Source: Muribaculaceae bacterium (lineage in GTDB: Bacteria; Pseudomonadota; Alphaproteobacteria; Rs-D84). From it: a stretch of DNA of 64,000 nucleotides. The first letter of the stretch is position 1, and every line of letters begins with the position of its first letter. The notes below the pieces were generated by a model, which saw only the letters and a list, made by a program, of their open reading frames with translations, ran no database searches and had not been told where the DNA came from. The stretch spans positions 186,001 through 250,000 of the forward strand of contig JAMPEH010000002.1 in assembly GCA_023665245.1 (NCBI GenBank), in the 5' to 3' direction. This document shows, piece after piece, positions 8,589-16,915 of the stretch. Both the position numbers and the translations under genes were made by a program.

Positions 8589-9227
8589 ATGCGAAAAAAT
8601 ATATGCATTGTGTTGACCGCAATTGGTATTGGAATCACGATGCCTGTCGTGGCGCGCGATTTTGTTGAATGTGTTGTGTCAACCGGACAAAATGAAGGAT
8701 TTATGTATAATGATGGAAATCAGGACAGGTGTTGTTTGCTTGATAGAACAACATGTCCAGAGATAAGCACTTTCAGTTGTGATGGATTTTTTAATATGTC
8801 TGGGGTATGGAGTGGTACCGCAAGGTTGAGTATAGGTATGGGAGGAACTGATTGCTATATAAATATTAAACCTGGTATGTACCTATCTGATTCGTATGAT
8901 GTGTTTGCAGAATATAGAACCGCAAATGATATTTTTTTTGAATGTTATTCTGGGAATTATTGTCCTGGGATGCAATTAACGTATACTGAAATAAAAGGTA
9001 AATATTGGGGCAGTACCAGTATTGGTGTGATTCAATGTCCCGATGCGCCAAGTGTTTTTATTGATTCAAGCCTGACCAAATATGCAACGGTTGGTAATGG
9101 GCATATTTTGTCAATGCCTGGTGCAGCTGCGATAACGTCATGCTATTTGGCACCGGGTACATATTATGATAGTACAGGGACATATAAGATATTAGATACG
9201 GGGACGAATTGTGCGTATGCGCAATAA
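8589..9227 (+). CDS. Secreted Cys-rich protein, unit 1
   Basis: A 212-residue protein with a signal peptide (MRKNICIVLTAIGIGITMPVVA) and a mature part with many cysteines, often in CxxC-like pairs (DRCCLLDRTTCPEISTFSCD). The C-terminus has the family motif ITSCYLAPGT...DSTGTYKI...NCAY. It is probably exported and stabilised by disulfides, at the surface or in the periplasm (inference). Function unknown. It is preceded by structured leader copy 1 and a strong AAGGAGG site. It shares only the C-terminal motif and general composition with the other units. Confidence 0.75.
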   Translation: MRKNICIVLTAIGIGITMPVVARDFVECVVSTGQNEGFMYNDGNQDRCCLLDRTTCPEISTFSCDGFFNMSGVWSGTARLSIGMGGTDCYINIKPGMYLSDSYDVFAEYRTANDIFFECYSGNYCPGMQLTYTEIKGKYWGSTSIGVIQCPDAPSVFIDSSLTKYATVGNGHILSMPGAAAITSCYLAPGTYYDSTGTYKILDTGTNCAYAQ

Positions 9228-9231
9228 ATCC

Positions 9232-9259
9232 TTGCAAATATTGTAAAAAGATATATAAT
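9232..9259 (+). promoter_or_regulatory. Promoter of tRNA-Lys
   Basis: TTGCAA, a 16-nt spacer and TATAAT, ending 43 nt before the tRNA. It shows the TTGC-type -35 seen across the window. Confidence 0.6.
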
Positions 9260-9302
9260 CTGCACGTCTTGAACGGATATTTTGATGTTCAATACGTGTT
9301 TT

Positions 9303-9378
9303 GGATGCGTAGCTCAGTTGGTAGAGCAACTGACTCTTAATCAGTGGGTCCAGGGTTCGAGTCCCTGCGCGTCCACCA
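9303..9378 (+). tRNA. tRNA-Lys (anticodon CUU)
   Basis: A 76-nt cloverleaf: acceptor GGATGCG pairs with CGCGTCC (one G·U), the D loop has AGCTCAGTTGGTAGAGC, the anticodon stem ACTGA/TCAGT holds loop CTCTTAA (anticodon CTT), the T arm has GGTTCGAGTCC, the discriminator is A, and CCA is encoded. It reads AAG lysine codons. Confidence 0.96.
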
Positions 9379-9384
9379 AAAATT

Positions 9385-9412
9385 AAACCGCCGTATGGCG
9401 GTTTTGTTTTTT
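9385..9412 (+). terminator. Intrinsic terminator after tRNA-Lys
   Basis: AAACCGCC-GTAT-GGCGGTTT hairpin followed by a T-rich tract; it ends the tRNA transcript just before the convergent SDR gene. Confidence 0.75.
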
Positions 9413-10299
9413 CAATACGTATGGTTGCCGCCGGTTATGCCGTATATTTCAGCGGTGGTATAACTGGATGCGTCGGATGCCAGTAAAACATATGTTGCGG
9501 CCAGTTCAGCGGGTTGGCCGGCACGCTTTAACGGGGTATCGTGACCAAAGTCGGGCAGGGCACTTTTCTTTTGGCCGCCCGTCACCTGTAATGCGGTCCA
9601 GATTGGGCCCGGTGCAACACCGTTAACGCGTATCCCACGTGGTGCCAATTGTTTGGCCAGGGCGCGTGTGTATGCCATGATTGCTGCCTTGGACGCGGCA
9701 TAATCCAATAAACCGGGGCTGGGTTTGAATGCCTGGATGGATGTTGTTGTGATAATTGATGCGCCGGGTTTCAGTAATGGCAGTGCGGATTGCGTCATCC
9801 AAAACATTGAAAATAAATTTATCTTGAATGTTTGTTCCAGTTGTTTGGTGGATAATGTTAATATGTCATCGTTAAACTGTTGAAATCCGGCGTTCATAAC
9901 CATTATATCCAGGCCACCTAGTGCACGTGACGCGCGCGTTGGCAAAGAACGTGCGAATCGTTCGTTTGACAGGTCGCCCGGGATTAGTACGGCGCGTCGG
10001 CCGGCCTGTTCAATATATTTTTTGACGATTAATGCATCTTGTTCTTCGGATGGCATATATGATATGGCGACATCTGCACCTTCGCGGGCAAATGCGATGG
10101 CAACTGCGCGACCAATGCCTGAATCACCGCCGGTAATTAATGCGTGTCGACCCGACAGGCGGTTGCATCCTATATAACTTTCTTCGCCACAGTCGGGTTT
10201 TGGGGTCATTTTTTCTTCTAGGCCCGGATATGTTTGTGATTGGGTTGGGTATTTTTTATGCCAGTATTTTACCAGTGGATTTGATTCGGTTTTTTTCAT
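9412..10299 (-). CDS. SDR-family oxidoreductase (YghA-like)
   Basis: A 295-residue short-chain dehydrogenase/reductase of the extended-N-terminus type (YghA/YhdF-like), which uses NAD(P)H on aldehydes or ketones of unknown identity. It has the Rossmann motif TGGDSGIG, the NAG motif (VMNAGFQ), the catalytic Ser region (IITTTSIQ) and YxxxK as YAASK. The N-terminal [22 protein letters not shown] segment, with its Pro-rich lead-in, is typical of that subfamily. Single gene; AGGTAAATC precedes the ATG on the minus strand. Confidence 0.85.
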   Translation of the reverse strand: MKKTESNPLVKYWHKKYPTQSQTYPGLEEKMTPKPDCGEESYIGCNRLSGRHALITGGDSGIGRAVAIAFAREGADVAISYMPSEEQDALIVKKYIEQAGRRAVLIPGDLSNERFARSLPTRASRALGGLDIMVMNAGFQQFNDDILTLSTKQLEQTFKINLFSMFWMTQSALPLLKPGASIITTTSIQAFKPSPGLLDYAASKAAIMAYTRALAKQLAPRGIRVNGVAPGPIWTALQVTGGQKKSALPDFGHDTPLKRAGQPAELAATYVLLASDASSYTTAEIYGITGGNHTY

Positions 10300-10538
10300 G
10301 ATTTACCTCTTTGGTTTGTTTGGTTTATTTTATTTATGATGAAATATTTGCGCCATAGGATAGAAAGTTTGCAGATATGCAAATTATGATGTGTGTGGCG
10401 GATTTTATGGTGTTTGCGCGGTTGTATACGTGGTGGATATAAGAATCCTTACCTATGCAAAGATTTGAAACGCTTTGATAGAATTAAATTGTTGACATGA
10501 AAACCTTTAAACAACCAAAAAAGAAAAAAGGAGAAAAA

Positions 10539-11150
10539 ATGAAAAAAATAATTATATCAACACTGGCAGTGCTGATTGCATGTCCGGCGTTTGCAGGTAT
10601 GCACCATGCAGACCAGGGTACGTGGCAGATGTGGGGTATGGACCCGTATATTGGTTTAAAGGGTGGTATCACATGGGAAAATATGAATTACAGTTTTAAC
10701 AATAAAAAAGACACGATGACAGACCTGGTGTTCCAAGGACGTGCAGCATTAGGTTTGGAAGTGTGCGATACCGTTCGTTCTGAAATTGAATGGTCTATCT
10801 TTTCCAAGGCAAAAGACCATGCAGATTTTAATACCCCGGAACGTATAGATGTTCATACCAAATTACAGACGTTGTTGTGGAATTCTTATTGGGAATTTGG
10901 TGATTATCAGATTGTTCGTCCGTTCTTTGGGTTGGGTGTTGGTGCCGCGTTTGCAGACGTCAGTCGTCATGGTGGTATCTATGGTGACCACAGCAGCAGC
11001 AAGACACGTGTCGCCGCGATGGGAACATTGGGCGTATCGTTTGATATGGAATATTTCGCGGTTGATTTGGCAGCCCGTTATAACTATATCGATGTTCAGT
11101 CCAGCATGCATAATATCGGTGCCGATATTGGTATCAGATTTATGTTCTAA
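10539..11150 (+). CDS. Small outer-membrane beta-barrel protein
   Basis: A 203-residue precursor with a signal peptide (MKKIIISTLAVLIACPAFA). The mature part has alternating polar/apolar strands (YIGLKGGITWENMNYSF; FFGLGVGAAFADV; FAVDLAARYNYIDV) and ends in an aromatic residue (GIRFMF), as needed for BAM-dependent insertion. It resembles OmpA-like/opacity porin barrels; the exact family is not recognised. ATG 10539 is chosen because AAAAAAGGAG is correctly spaced and the signal peptide starts there; an earlier in-frame ATG at 10497 would add a Lys-rich, non-signal extension. Confidence 0.7.
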   Translation: MKKIIISTLAVLIACPAFAGMHHADQGTWQMWGMDPYIGLKGGITWENMNYSFNNKKDTMTDLVFQGRAALGLEVCDTVRSEIEWSIFSKAKDHADFNTPERIDVHTKLQTLLWNSYWEFGDYQIVRPFFGLGVGAAFADVSRHGGIYGDHSSSKTRVAAMGTLGVSFDMEYFAVDLAARYNYIDVQSSMHNIGADIGIRFMF

Positions 11151-11162
11151 AAAAAATATGTA

Positions 11163-11187
11163 TCGTCTGGGGCGATTGCCCCAGACG
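11163..11187 (+). terminator. Strong hairpin after the outer-membrane protein gene
   Basis: CGTCTGGGGC-GATT-GCCCCAGACG, a 10-bp perfect stem without a T run. It may be a 3' mRNA stabiliser; a canonical terminator follows at 11212. Confidence 0.5.
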
Positions 11188-11211
11188 GTGGTTATCCGTG
11201 TTTCGTATGTT

Positions 11212-11240
11212 AAATCGCCGAATTTTTTCGGCGATTTTTT
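11212..11240 (+). terminator. Intrinsic terminator
   Basis: AAATCGCCGA/TCGGCGATTTTTT hairpin with a T6 tract; ends the outer-membrane protein transcript. Confidence 0.75.
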
Positions 11241-11243
11241 GAC

Positions 11244-11348
11244 TTGATTTAGATTTTTTTTGAAAATATAATTTGGCGAATTTTTGATTAGAATAAAACA
11301 CAACGTGCAGTGTCCGCAACACATAAGTCCAGTTGCAGGCACTGTTTT
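11244..11348 (+). promoter_or_regulatory. Promoter and hairpin-T8 leader before gene 11379
   Basis: TTGATT-N17-TATAAT (11244-11272) predicts transcription from about 11279. A hairpin at about 11308-11340 (CAGTG...CACTG with GCAAC/GTTGC inside and mismatches between) is followed at once by eight T residues, 31 nt before the next ATG. Either a short terminated RNA or an attenuator for the downstream membrane-protein gene. It is unrelated in sequence to the nine-copy leader. Confidence 0.45.
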
Positions 11349-11378
11349 TTTTGACTAATAAACAAGAGAGGGTAAAAA

Positions 11379-11837
11379 ATGAAAGTGAATTTTCCGCAAA
11401 ATATGAAAGAAGCGGTGATTATGTCTGTTCCAAATTGTACTACGATGGTGTTGGGGATGATGACATTGAATTTGTGGATTTATGGTGTGTTGACATGGGG
11501 GCATTTTTTTACGGCACTGCCACGTATTTATATTACGGCGTTTGTATTAGATTTCTTTATCATCGGGCCGTGGGTTATGCGCATAGTCAGAAAATACGAT
11601 ATTCAAAAGTTTATGCCACTGATTCGTGTGGGGATGATGGCGGGAATTTTAACGTTCTTGGCCCCTGTGTTAGAAACAGGGTATATGCCGTCGGCGTTGC
11701 GTTATATAATTGCATTGCCGCGCAATTATATTGCTGCATTGACATTACAGGTTGTTGTTGCGTTTCCGTTGGGGAACTATTGTCTGGGCAAATGGCGTCA
11801 AATCCGTCATATTGATGTGGATATCAAGAAACAATAA
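11379..11837 (+). CDS. Four-helix membrane protein (DUF2798-like)
   Basis: A 152-residue inner-membrane protein with four hydrophobic helices arranged as two similar halves. Each half has a pattern around LPRIYITAFVLDFFIIGP / LPRNYIAALTLQVVVAFPLG, so the halves look like an internal duplication. This two-repeat arrangement is like DUF2798 proteins; function unknown. Ribosome site AGAGAGGG precedes the ATG. It may be controlled by the hairpin/T8 leader upstream. Confidence 0.6.
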   Translation: MKVNFPQNMKEAVIMSVPNCTTMVLGMMTLNLWIYGVLTWGHFFTALPRIYITAFVLDFFIIGPWVMRIVRKYDIQKFMPLIRVGMMAGILTFLAPVLETGYMPSALRYIIALPRNYIAALTLQVVVAFPLGNYCLGKWRQIRHIDVDIKKQ

Positions 11838-11840
11838 TAT

Positions 11841-11866
11841 AAAAATCCCCCGATTGGGGGATTTTT
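11841..11866. terminator. Bidirectional terminator
   Basis: AAAAATCCCCC-GATT-GGGGGATTTTT between two convergent genes; works on both strands. Confidence 0.85.
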
Positions 11867-11867
11867 A

Positions 11868-12221
11868 TTATGATAATTTTGCAAGGCCTAATTTATTCAG
11901 AAAGCCTTCTTCGATTGCCGACAGCATGGATGCGATGCCTTCGTTCAGGTCGTCGTCTTGGATTTTTTCAAGATGGACGATAATCGATTCGCACATTTTA
12001 ACCAGGTCTTTATTAATCAGTTTGGGGTTTAATAAATTCGGGCCCAGTTGTTTTTGTTCGTCGCCTGCCATGAAATAGCATTCGGCAATGCTGTCAACCC
12101 ATGTGTCTAGGTCTTGTGACAGACGGTCAAACAATAGGTGTTGTCCATAGTTGTCTGTGCCCCAGTGGCGCAGTTTACAGGCATATTTAAATGCGACCAG
12201 GCGTTGCATTAGTTCATACAT
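11868..12221 (-). CDS. Small all-helical protein (ferritin-like/DUF5856-like?)
   Basis: A 117-residue soluble protein predicted to be alpha-helical. The segment KLRHWGTDNYGQHLLFDRLSQDLDTWVDSIAE resembles the first helices of ferritin-like DUF5856 and Dps-type four-helix bundles, with His/Asp/Glu spaced for a possible metal site (inference). Single gene, ribosome site AGGAGAG. Function unknown. Confidence 0.55.
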   Translation of the reverse strand: MYELMQRLVAFKYACKLRHWGTDNYGQHLLFDRLSQDLDTWVDSIAECYFMAGDEQKQLGPNLLNPKLINKDLVKMCESIIVHLEKIQDDDLNEGIASMLSAIEEGFLNKLGLAKLS

Positions 12222-12246
12222 TTATCTCTCCTTTGGTTGTGACAGA

Positions 12247-12406
12247 TATAATTTACAATGCATGCTTTAAAATGCGTATAGGATTGAAATACTAAACGCG
12301 CAATGTGGCGGAACGGCGCCGTTTCCTAGGGATTCAAACCTGACGAAAAGTGCAAAAAAATATTATAAAATGTATTTGAACCCAAAAGGAAAAAAGGAGA
12401 CCAAAA
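12247..12406 (+). promoter_or_regulatory. 5' region of lipoprotein gene with possible structured leader
   Basis: TATAAT at 12247-12252 could start a leader of about 145 nt. It contains a palindromic GGAAC/GTTTCC hairpin around GGCGCC (about 12309-12327), flanked by GGATTGAA and TTCAAACC that can pair. No similarity to the nine-copy leader. Low confidence that it is regulatory. Confidence 0.3.
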
Positions 12407-12955
12407 ATGCAAAACTTAATCAAAAAAACATTAAAATTGACATCTGTCTTAGGTGTTGTCGCAATATTGGCAGGATGTGCCGGTATGTGTCCTAGTCACA
12501 AGCGTCCCCATCAGCCCAGACGCCAGCCTGTAAAAACAACCCAGACGGTTGAATATTATCAGACATACAGTGATGCAGATATTAATCGTGTCAAGGCAAC
12601 AATGTATACCCACAGCAGCCAGGGCGGTGAATCTAAGATGGGCTATATCAAGTTCACAGAAACAGATAGTGGCCTGAAAATGGTTGTTGATGTTAAAGAC
12701 TTGCGTCCGGGTGTGACGTATACACCGCGCATTTATCAGTGCAATCCATGTGCGTCAAATGCGACCACGTGTTGCAGTCGTACAATGCTGACCGCGGATT
12801 TGCCACGCTTGCGTGTTGATGCACCGGGGCGTTTGGAAGAAACATATATGATTCGTGGTCTGATGGCGGGCCAATTGCAAAATGCACAAATCTATCTGGA
12901 ACGTGACGGTGGATACAAAGCCGCATGGGGAACCTTGGACAAGGATTTGTTCTAA
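12407..12955 (+). CDS. Predicted lipoprotein with beta-sandwich-like domain
   Basis: A 182-residue lipoprotein: signal peptide with lipobox LAGC (Cys at about residue 23), a Pro/Arg/Gln-rich linker, then a domain whose strand pattern (GYIKFTETDSGLKMVVDVKDLRPGVTYTPRIYQ) resembles the first half of Cu/Zn superoxide dismutase-like barrels. The copper-binding histidines of that family are missing, so it would not be an active SodC. Cys pairs in CNPCASNATTCC suggest disulfides. Strong ribosome site AAAAAGGAG. Function unknown. Confidence 0.6.
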   Translation: MQNLIKKTLKLTSVLGVVAILAGCAGMCPSHKRPHQPRRQPVKTTQTVEYYQTYSDADINRVKATMYTHSSQGGESKMGYIKFTETDSGLKMVVDVKDLRPGVTYTPRIYQCNPCASNATTCCSRTMLTADLPRLRVDAPGRLEETYMIRGLMAGQLQNAQIYLERDGGYKAAWGTLDKDLF

Positions 12956-13027
12956 ATAAAATAATGTGTTCGGTATGTCTTACATATATGCCCCGGGGAC
13001 GCCCGGGGTATAATTTTGATTTTTTCT

Positions 13028-13056
13028 TTGTGATAATATTCCTAATATGTTAAATT
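13028..13056 (+). promoter_or_regulatory. Promoter placed for leaderless autotransporter mRNA
   Basis: TTGTGA-N17-TAAATT ends 6 nt before the GTG start at 13063, the same geometry as before the nlpD-like gene and dprA. No Shine-Dalgarno sequence. Confidence 0.4.
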
Positions 13057-13062
13057 GATTTT

Positions 13063-14643
13063 GTGGTAGATAGATTCGTGAATTATTTTGTTGCCATTTG
13101 TATGGCGTTGTGTGTCGTATTTTCTGATGCACATGCACTGTATGTCGATTCGAATTTGGGATGGTCACCGTCATATTTAAATGAAGATTTGTTTGTGACA
13201 AACACCGGTGTTTTTGAATCGTTTGCCGGTGCCATTTCTGTGACGCGCAGTATATCAATTATAAATTCTGGCGCGATATATTCTGATTTCTATATTAATG
13301 GTGGATATGATGTCTTTGTTCAAAATTCAGGTATGATTGATGGTGATTTTAGTGTGGCACCCAATGCGCGCTTGATTCAGATTGTGACCGGAAATGACGA
13401 TTTGAATTTTATAGATGTGTCATCTGGGCATACAGTGTGGGTGAATAATGCAACAGATATTTCTTTGGGCGCGGTGCTGAATATTTCGGGTGGGGCGGAT
13501 AAAATCGTATTGGAAAATTCAGTATTAAATTTGTCGGAAAATGCATCACGGCGTGTGTCTGGTTCTGTTGCCGGTATAGAGGTTCTGGGTGATGTTGTTA
13601 TATTGTTGGATTCGATTGATTCTGTTGATTATGCAACGCCATTGCTTAGAAATGTATCAGGTGAGGGTACGGTCAGTTTTGATGTCGCAGAAATAAATCC
13701 GTTATATCGGTTGGCATCGCGGATAGATGATGGGAATTTGTATGTGGTACGGGAACGAGAAACAGAATATCGCAAGGTTTTGGGCGGCAGCCTTGGTGAA
13801 TTTTTGGATAATTTGCGTGTTGGGTATCCCGCGGATGGTTTATTGGCGGCGATGGATGCTGTGCCCGATATGGATGGGTTGATGTCTGTTATGTCGAAAT
13901 CTGTGCGGTTACATCCGTTGCGCTTAATGGATGCGTCGCGACGTATGCAGATGTTAGATTCGCTGGGCGGGGTGCGTTTCTCAGATGGAACAGATTTTAA
14001 TGTTGGTGCGGATGTTATTTTGTTTGATTCAGATGTGATATATCGCAGTCGTATGTCGGGTGGTGTGTCCGTGACGGATGATTTGTATTTTAGTATCGGT
14101 GGTTTTGCAGGCTTGCAAGATACGTCGGATGATATTAATGAATTTTCTGCGCATTTGTTTGGTGGAGAATTAGCATTGCATTATGATGATGGGCTGGTTG
14201 TTGGTACTGCTGCTGTTGGGTTAACCTATGGGCGTTTTGATGTAGGGCCTGTGTTTAATGGAACAGATGTTGATTATAATCCAATGGGTCTGGCTGGATT
14301 TGCATCGGGTAATATTGGTGTTCATATTGGAAATACATTTGGTATTGTGTTAACGCCGCTTGTCGGTGTGTTTGCAGATTATGCAAACGTATCAGATGAC
14401 ACTGATTCTGTATTATTGGCAAATATCGGATTGTCGGCAGATTTTGCAGAACATGGGTTTGATGTATTATATGATTATGGTATTCGTGGTAATGTTCTGA
14501 CGGATGGCGCGTTGCATGTTGGGGCGTTTATGAAAATTACCGCACCCGAAGATGGTGTTTCGGGTATTCTGGATTTTGCGGCAATTCATGATGACGACGG
14601 CATGGGATATAAAATATCCGTGACGGCGCATGTTATGTTTTAA
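13063..14643 (+). CDS. Autotransporter-type surface protein
   Basis: A 526-residue protein: signal peptide (ending SDAHA), a passenger region of about 200 residues rich in short Gly/Asn/Asp-bounded strands like a small beta-helix (SGAIYSDFYINGGYDVFVQNSGMIDGDF), and from about residue 300 a C-terminal beta-barrel ending in Phe (ISVTAHVMF). This is the layout of type Va autotransporters. The passenger is short and carries no recognised catalytic domain; adhesin or structural roles are possible. GTG start without a ribosome site, probably leaderless. Confidence 0.72.
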   Translation: MVDRFVNYFVAICMALCVVFSDAHALYVDSNLGWSPSYLNEDLFVTNTGVFESFAGAISVTRSISIINSGAIYSDFYINGGYDVFVQNSGMIDGDFSVAPNARLIQIVTGNDDLNFIDVSSGHTVWVNNATDISLGAVLNISGGADKIVLENSVLNLSENASRRVSGSVAGIEVLGDVVILLDSIDSVDYATPLLRNVSGEGTVSFDVAEINPLYRLASRIDDGNLYVVRERETEYRKVLGGSLGEFLDNLRVGYPADGLLAAMDAVPDMDGLMSVMSKSVRLHPLRLMDASRRMQMLDSLGGVRFSDGTDFNVGADVILFDSDVIYRSRMSGGVSVTDDLYFSIGGFAGLQDTSDDINEFSAHLFGGELALHYDDGLVVGTAAVGLTYGRFDVGPVFNGTDVDYNPMGLAGFASGNIGVHIGNTFGIVLTPLVGVFADYANVSDDTDSVLLANIGLSADFAEHGFDVLYDYGIRGNVLTDGALHVGAFMKITAPEDGVSGILDFAAIHDDDGMGYKISVTAHVMF

Positions 14644-15945
14644 TTAGTCAATAAATTCACCACGCAGGGATGCCTTGTTTGCGGCCGTTATGCGAATATT
14701 TGATAATGTGTTGTATTTGTGCGACGGTGTATCGACAATGCATTGTTGCATGTATGGGGTGCGAAATACCAAGTGTTGGCCTGTTTTGTCTGCGCCTTCA
14801 CACAGGCACTCGAATGTTTTGCCGATGCAACTTTCGTTAAATTCGCGTTGTATTTCGTTCAGTCTTGCATCTAGGTGCGCCAGACGTGCCGCCTTTATCT
14901 GCTCTGGAATTTGATTTTTCATCAGTGCGGCGGCGGTGTGCGGGCGCGGTGAATATTTAAATGAATATGAATTTATGTATCTGATTTTGTTTGCGATATC
15001 GATTGTTTGCCCAAAGTCGTCATCTGTTTCGCCGGGGAACCCAACGATAAAGTCACTGGATATTTGGATGTCGGGGCGGGCGGCGCGTAATTTGTCAACA
15101 ATATCTATATATAGATTTAGCGAATATGGACGGTTCATTCTTGTCAATACATCGGGGCTGCCACTTTGTATAGGCATGTTCAAAAATGGTAATAATTTAG
15201 GCTCTAGCCGGAACATGTCAATCAGGTCATCCGTCATTTCTGTTGGATAACTGGATGTGAAACGTATGCGTTTTATTGCGTCCAGTTTTGCAGCCGCGCG
15301 GATTAAATCAGATAGGCGATATAATGTGCCGGATTCATCGGTATATTTATACCCGTTCACATTTTGGCCTAAGAAGCATATTTCAATTGCGCCTGTATTT
15401 GCGGCGTGTATGCAATCGTTAATAATATCGGAAAATGGGCGTGATATTTCGCGGCCACGTGTATACGGTACAATGCAATATGTACAACAGTGGTCACAGC
15501 CTTCTTGGATTGGAATATATGCCACGGCTGGGGATGTGACAGGTTGGGGCAGGGTGTCAAATTTTTCCAGGCCCGTCATATCGATATTTAATAACTTGGT
15601 ATCTGGGTCAGACAATATTTCCGGCAGTTTATGATAACTTTGCGGCCCCAGCACAAAGTTTAAATCAGTGATACGTTTGAAAGCGGTGGCACCTGCCTCG
15701 CGTGCGACACAACCGACAATGCCAAACAAGGCGTCTGGACGCTTGGCCTTGCGAATACGGCCCAGGGCAGAAAATACCTTGTTTGTTGCCTTTTCACGAA
15801 CGGCGCATGTGTTTAATATGATTATATCTGCGTCACTGACGTCATCTGTTGATTGCATGCCGTGCGCAGCCAGCATCGCCGCAATGCGTTGTCCATCATA
15901 TACGTTCATTTGGCAACCAAATGTCTGAATAAAAAATTTTTTCAT
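14644..15945 (-). CDS. miaB: tRNA-2-methylthio-N6-dimethylallyladenosine synthase MiaB
   Basis: A radical-SAM methylthiotransferase acting on i6A37 of tRNAs. N-terminal UPF0004 domain starting KKFFIQTFGCQMNVYD, the radical-SAM cluster motif GCDHCCTYCIVPYTRGRE (CxxxCxxC), and a C-terminal TRAM domain (GKTFECLCEG...). At 433 aa the length is normal. It depends on Fe-S clusters, made by the Suf system partly encoded here. Single gene, convergent with the autotransporter, whose stop codon abuts it. Confidence 0.95.
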   Translation of the reverse strand: MKKFFIQTFGCQMNVYDGQRIAAMLAAHGMQSTDDVSDADIIILNTCAVREKATNKVFSALGRIRKAKRPDALFGIVGCVAREAGATAFKRITDLNFVLGPQSYHKLPEILSDPDTKLLNIDMTGLEKFDTLPQPVTSPAVAYIPIQEGCDHCCTYCIVPYTRGREISRPFSDIINDCIHAANTGAIEICFLGQNVNGYKYTDESGTLYRLSDLIRAAAKLDAIKRIRFTSSYPTEMTDDLIDMFRLEPKLLPFLNMPIQSGSPDVLTRMNRPYSLNLYIDIVDKLRAARPDIQISSDFIVGFPGETDDDFGQTIDIANKIRYINSYSFKYSPRPHTAAALMKNQIPEQIKAARLAHLDARLNEIQREFNESCIGKTFECLCEGADKTGQHLVFRTPYMQQCIVDTPSHKYNTLSNIRITAANKASLRGEFID

Positions 15946-16008
15946 GTCGCACCTAAAATATTTTTTGTTTTATGGGGATTATATCATCGGGGGCGCAGAC
16001 GTCAAGAT

Positions 16009-16229
16009 TTGCTTGCGCGGGGGCGGTCTGTGATATATCATTTCCGTGTTGTCGGGAATTCCGACAATGGGGTTTAGCGACCCTTCATTAGACGTCGCAC
16101 ATGCGTTAGATGTGTGAATCTTCTCCAATTGATATTCGGTTGGAGGGTGTGGAAATATACTGAATACCACCGCTATTTCTAATGATAGTCGCTAACCTCC
16201 AACCACTGAAATATATTCGGTGGTTTTTT
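16009..16229 (+). promoter_or_regulatory. Structured attenuator-type leader, copy 2, with promoter
   Basis: Promoter TTGCTT-N17-GATATA (16009-16037). P0 TTGTCGG/CCGACAA (16049-16067). P1: TAGCGAC (16075-16081) with GTCGCTA (16188-16194), and TCATTAG (16085-16091) with CTAATGA (16179-16185). P2: CTCCAA (16123-16128) with TTGGAG. P3: GTGG/CCAC around AAATATACTGAATA. GGTTGGAGG (16138-16146) versus CCTCCAACC (16196-16204). Terminator AACCAC/GTGGTT with T run to 16229. P1 shares almost no sequence with copy 1, yet both arms pair fully. Confidence 0.85.
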
Positions 16230-16261
16230 CGTTTCGCAAAATGAAAAAAGGAGGTTAGGAA

Positions 16262-16684
16262 ATGAAAAAACTTTTTCTATATTTGGGGATGTGTATGATT
16301 TGCCCCGTCCCAGATGCATGGTCGGCGCCAAACGCTTGCAATTGTGATTGGCAGGTTGGTGTCACACAGCAATACGCAGCAAATTGCACGGATTCGTCGT
16401 TTATTAATAGTTGCACTGGTACAATCACGGCCAGTATTGTAGATGGTGTGTGCACACCAATATGTAAATCCAGTGGCGGTATAACACCGACCCGGCCTAC
16501 ATCGTGTGCCAAAGGTACATATTTAAATGCGTTAAAAACACTGTGTTTGGATTGTCCAAATGGTGGAACAACAGTCGTGCGTGGCAGTATATCAATAACC
16601 GATTGTTATTTGCCGTCGGGGACAACCGTGACAGATAGCACCGGCACGTATACTGTACAGGGGGATTGTTATTATTCGAAATAA
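16262..16684 (+). CDS. Secreted Cys-rich protein, unit 2
   Basis: A 140-residue protein with a signal peptide (cleaved after about AWSA) and closely spaced cysteines (CNCDWQVG, ANCTDSSFINSCTG, VCTPICKSSGG, TLCLDCPNGG). It ends in the family motif ITDCYLPSGT...DSTGTYTV...DCYY, the best consensus example in the window. Preceded by leader copy 2 and an AAAGGAGG site. Function unknown; export is inferred from the signal peptide. Confidence 0.75.
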   Translation: MKKLFLYLGMCMICPVPDAWSAPNACNCDWQVGVTQQYAANCTDSSFINSCTGTITASIVDGVCTPICKSSGGITPTRPTSCAKGTYLNALKTLCLDCPNGGTTVVRGSISITDCYLPSGTTVTDSTGTYTVQGDCYYSK

Positions 16685-16687
16685 AAT

Positions 16688-16713
16688 AAAATGGGGCATT
16701 GCCCCATTTTTAT
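16688..16713. terminator. Bidirectional terminator
   Basis: AAAATGGGGC-ATT-GCCCCATTTT; ends Cys-rich unit 2 on + and the gatB operon on -. Confidence 0.8.
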
Positions 16714-16901
16714 TTATGCTTTGTATTATTTTTACGGATGCGTGCGTTGCGTAATTTTTGCAATTCAATCACACTGCGTGATGCTTGCTGTATTGATTTG
16801 TTTGGATTGCCGTTTGGGGCGGTTTTATCCAAAATTTCTATTTCGCCGTATTTAACGCCGGTAATGCAATTGTTTTCAATGATGCCTATTATTTTGGTCA
16901 T
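16710..16901 (-). CDS. Small hypothetical protein downstream of gatB
   Basis: A 63-residue basic protein: beta-like N-terminus (MTKIIGIIENNCITGVKYGEIEIL), then a Lys/Arg-rich C-terminal helix. It starts 14 nt after gatB with an AAGGAT ribosome site and is probably the last gene of that transcript. No family recognised. Its C-terminus runs into the shared terminator. Confidence 0.45.
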   Translation of the reverse strand: MTKIIGIIENNCITGVKYGEIEILDKTAPNGNPNKSIQQASRSVIELQKLRNARIRKNNTKHK

Positions 16902-16915
16902 GTGTTATCCTTTTT

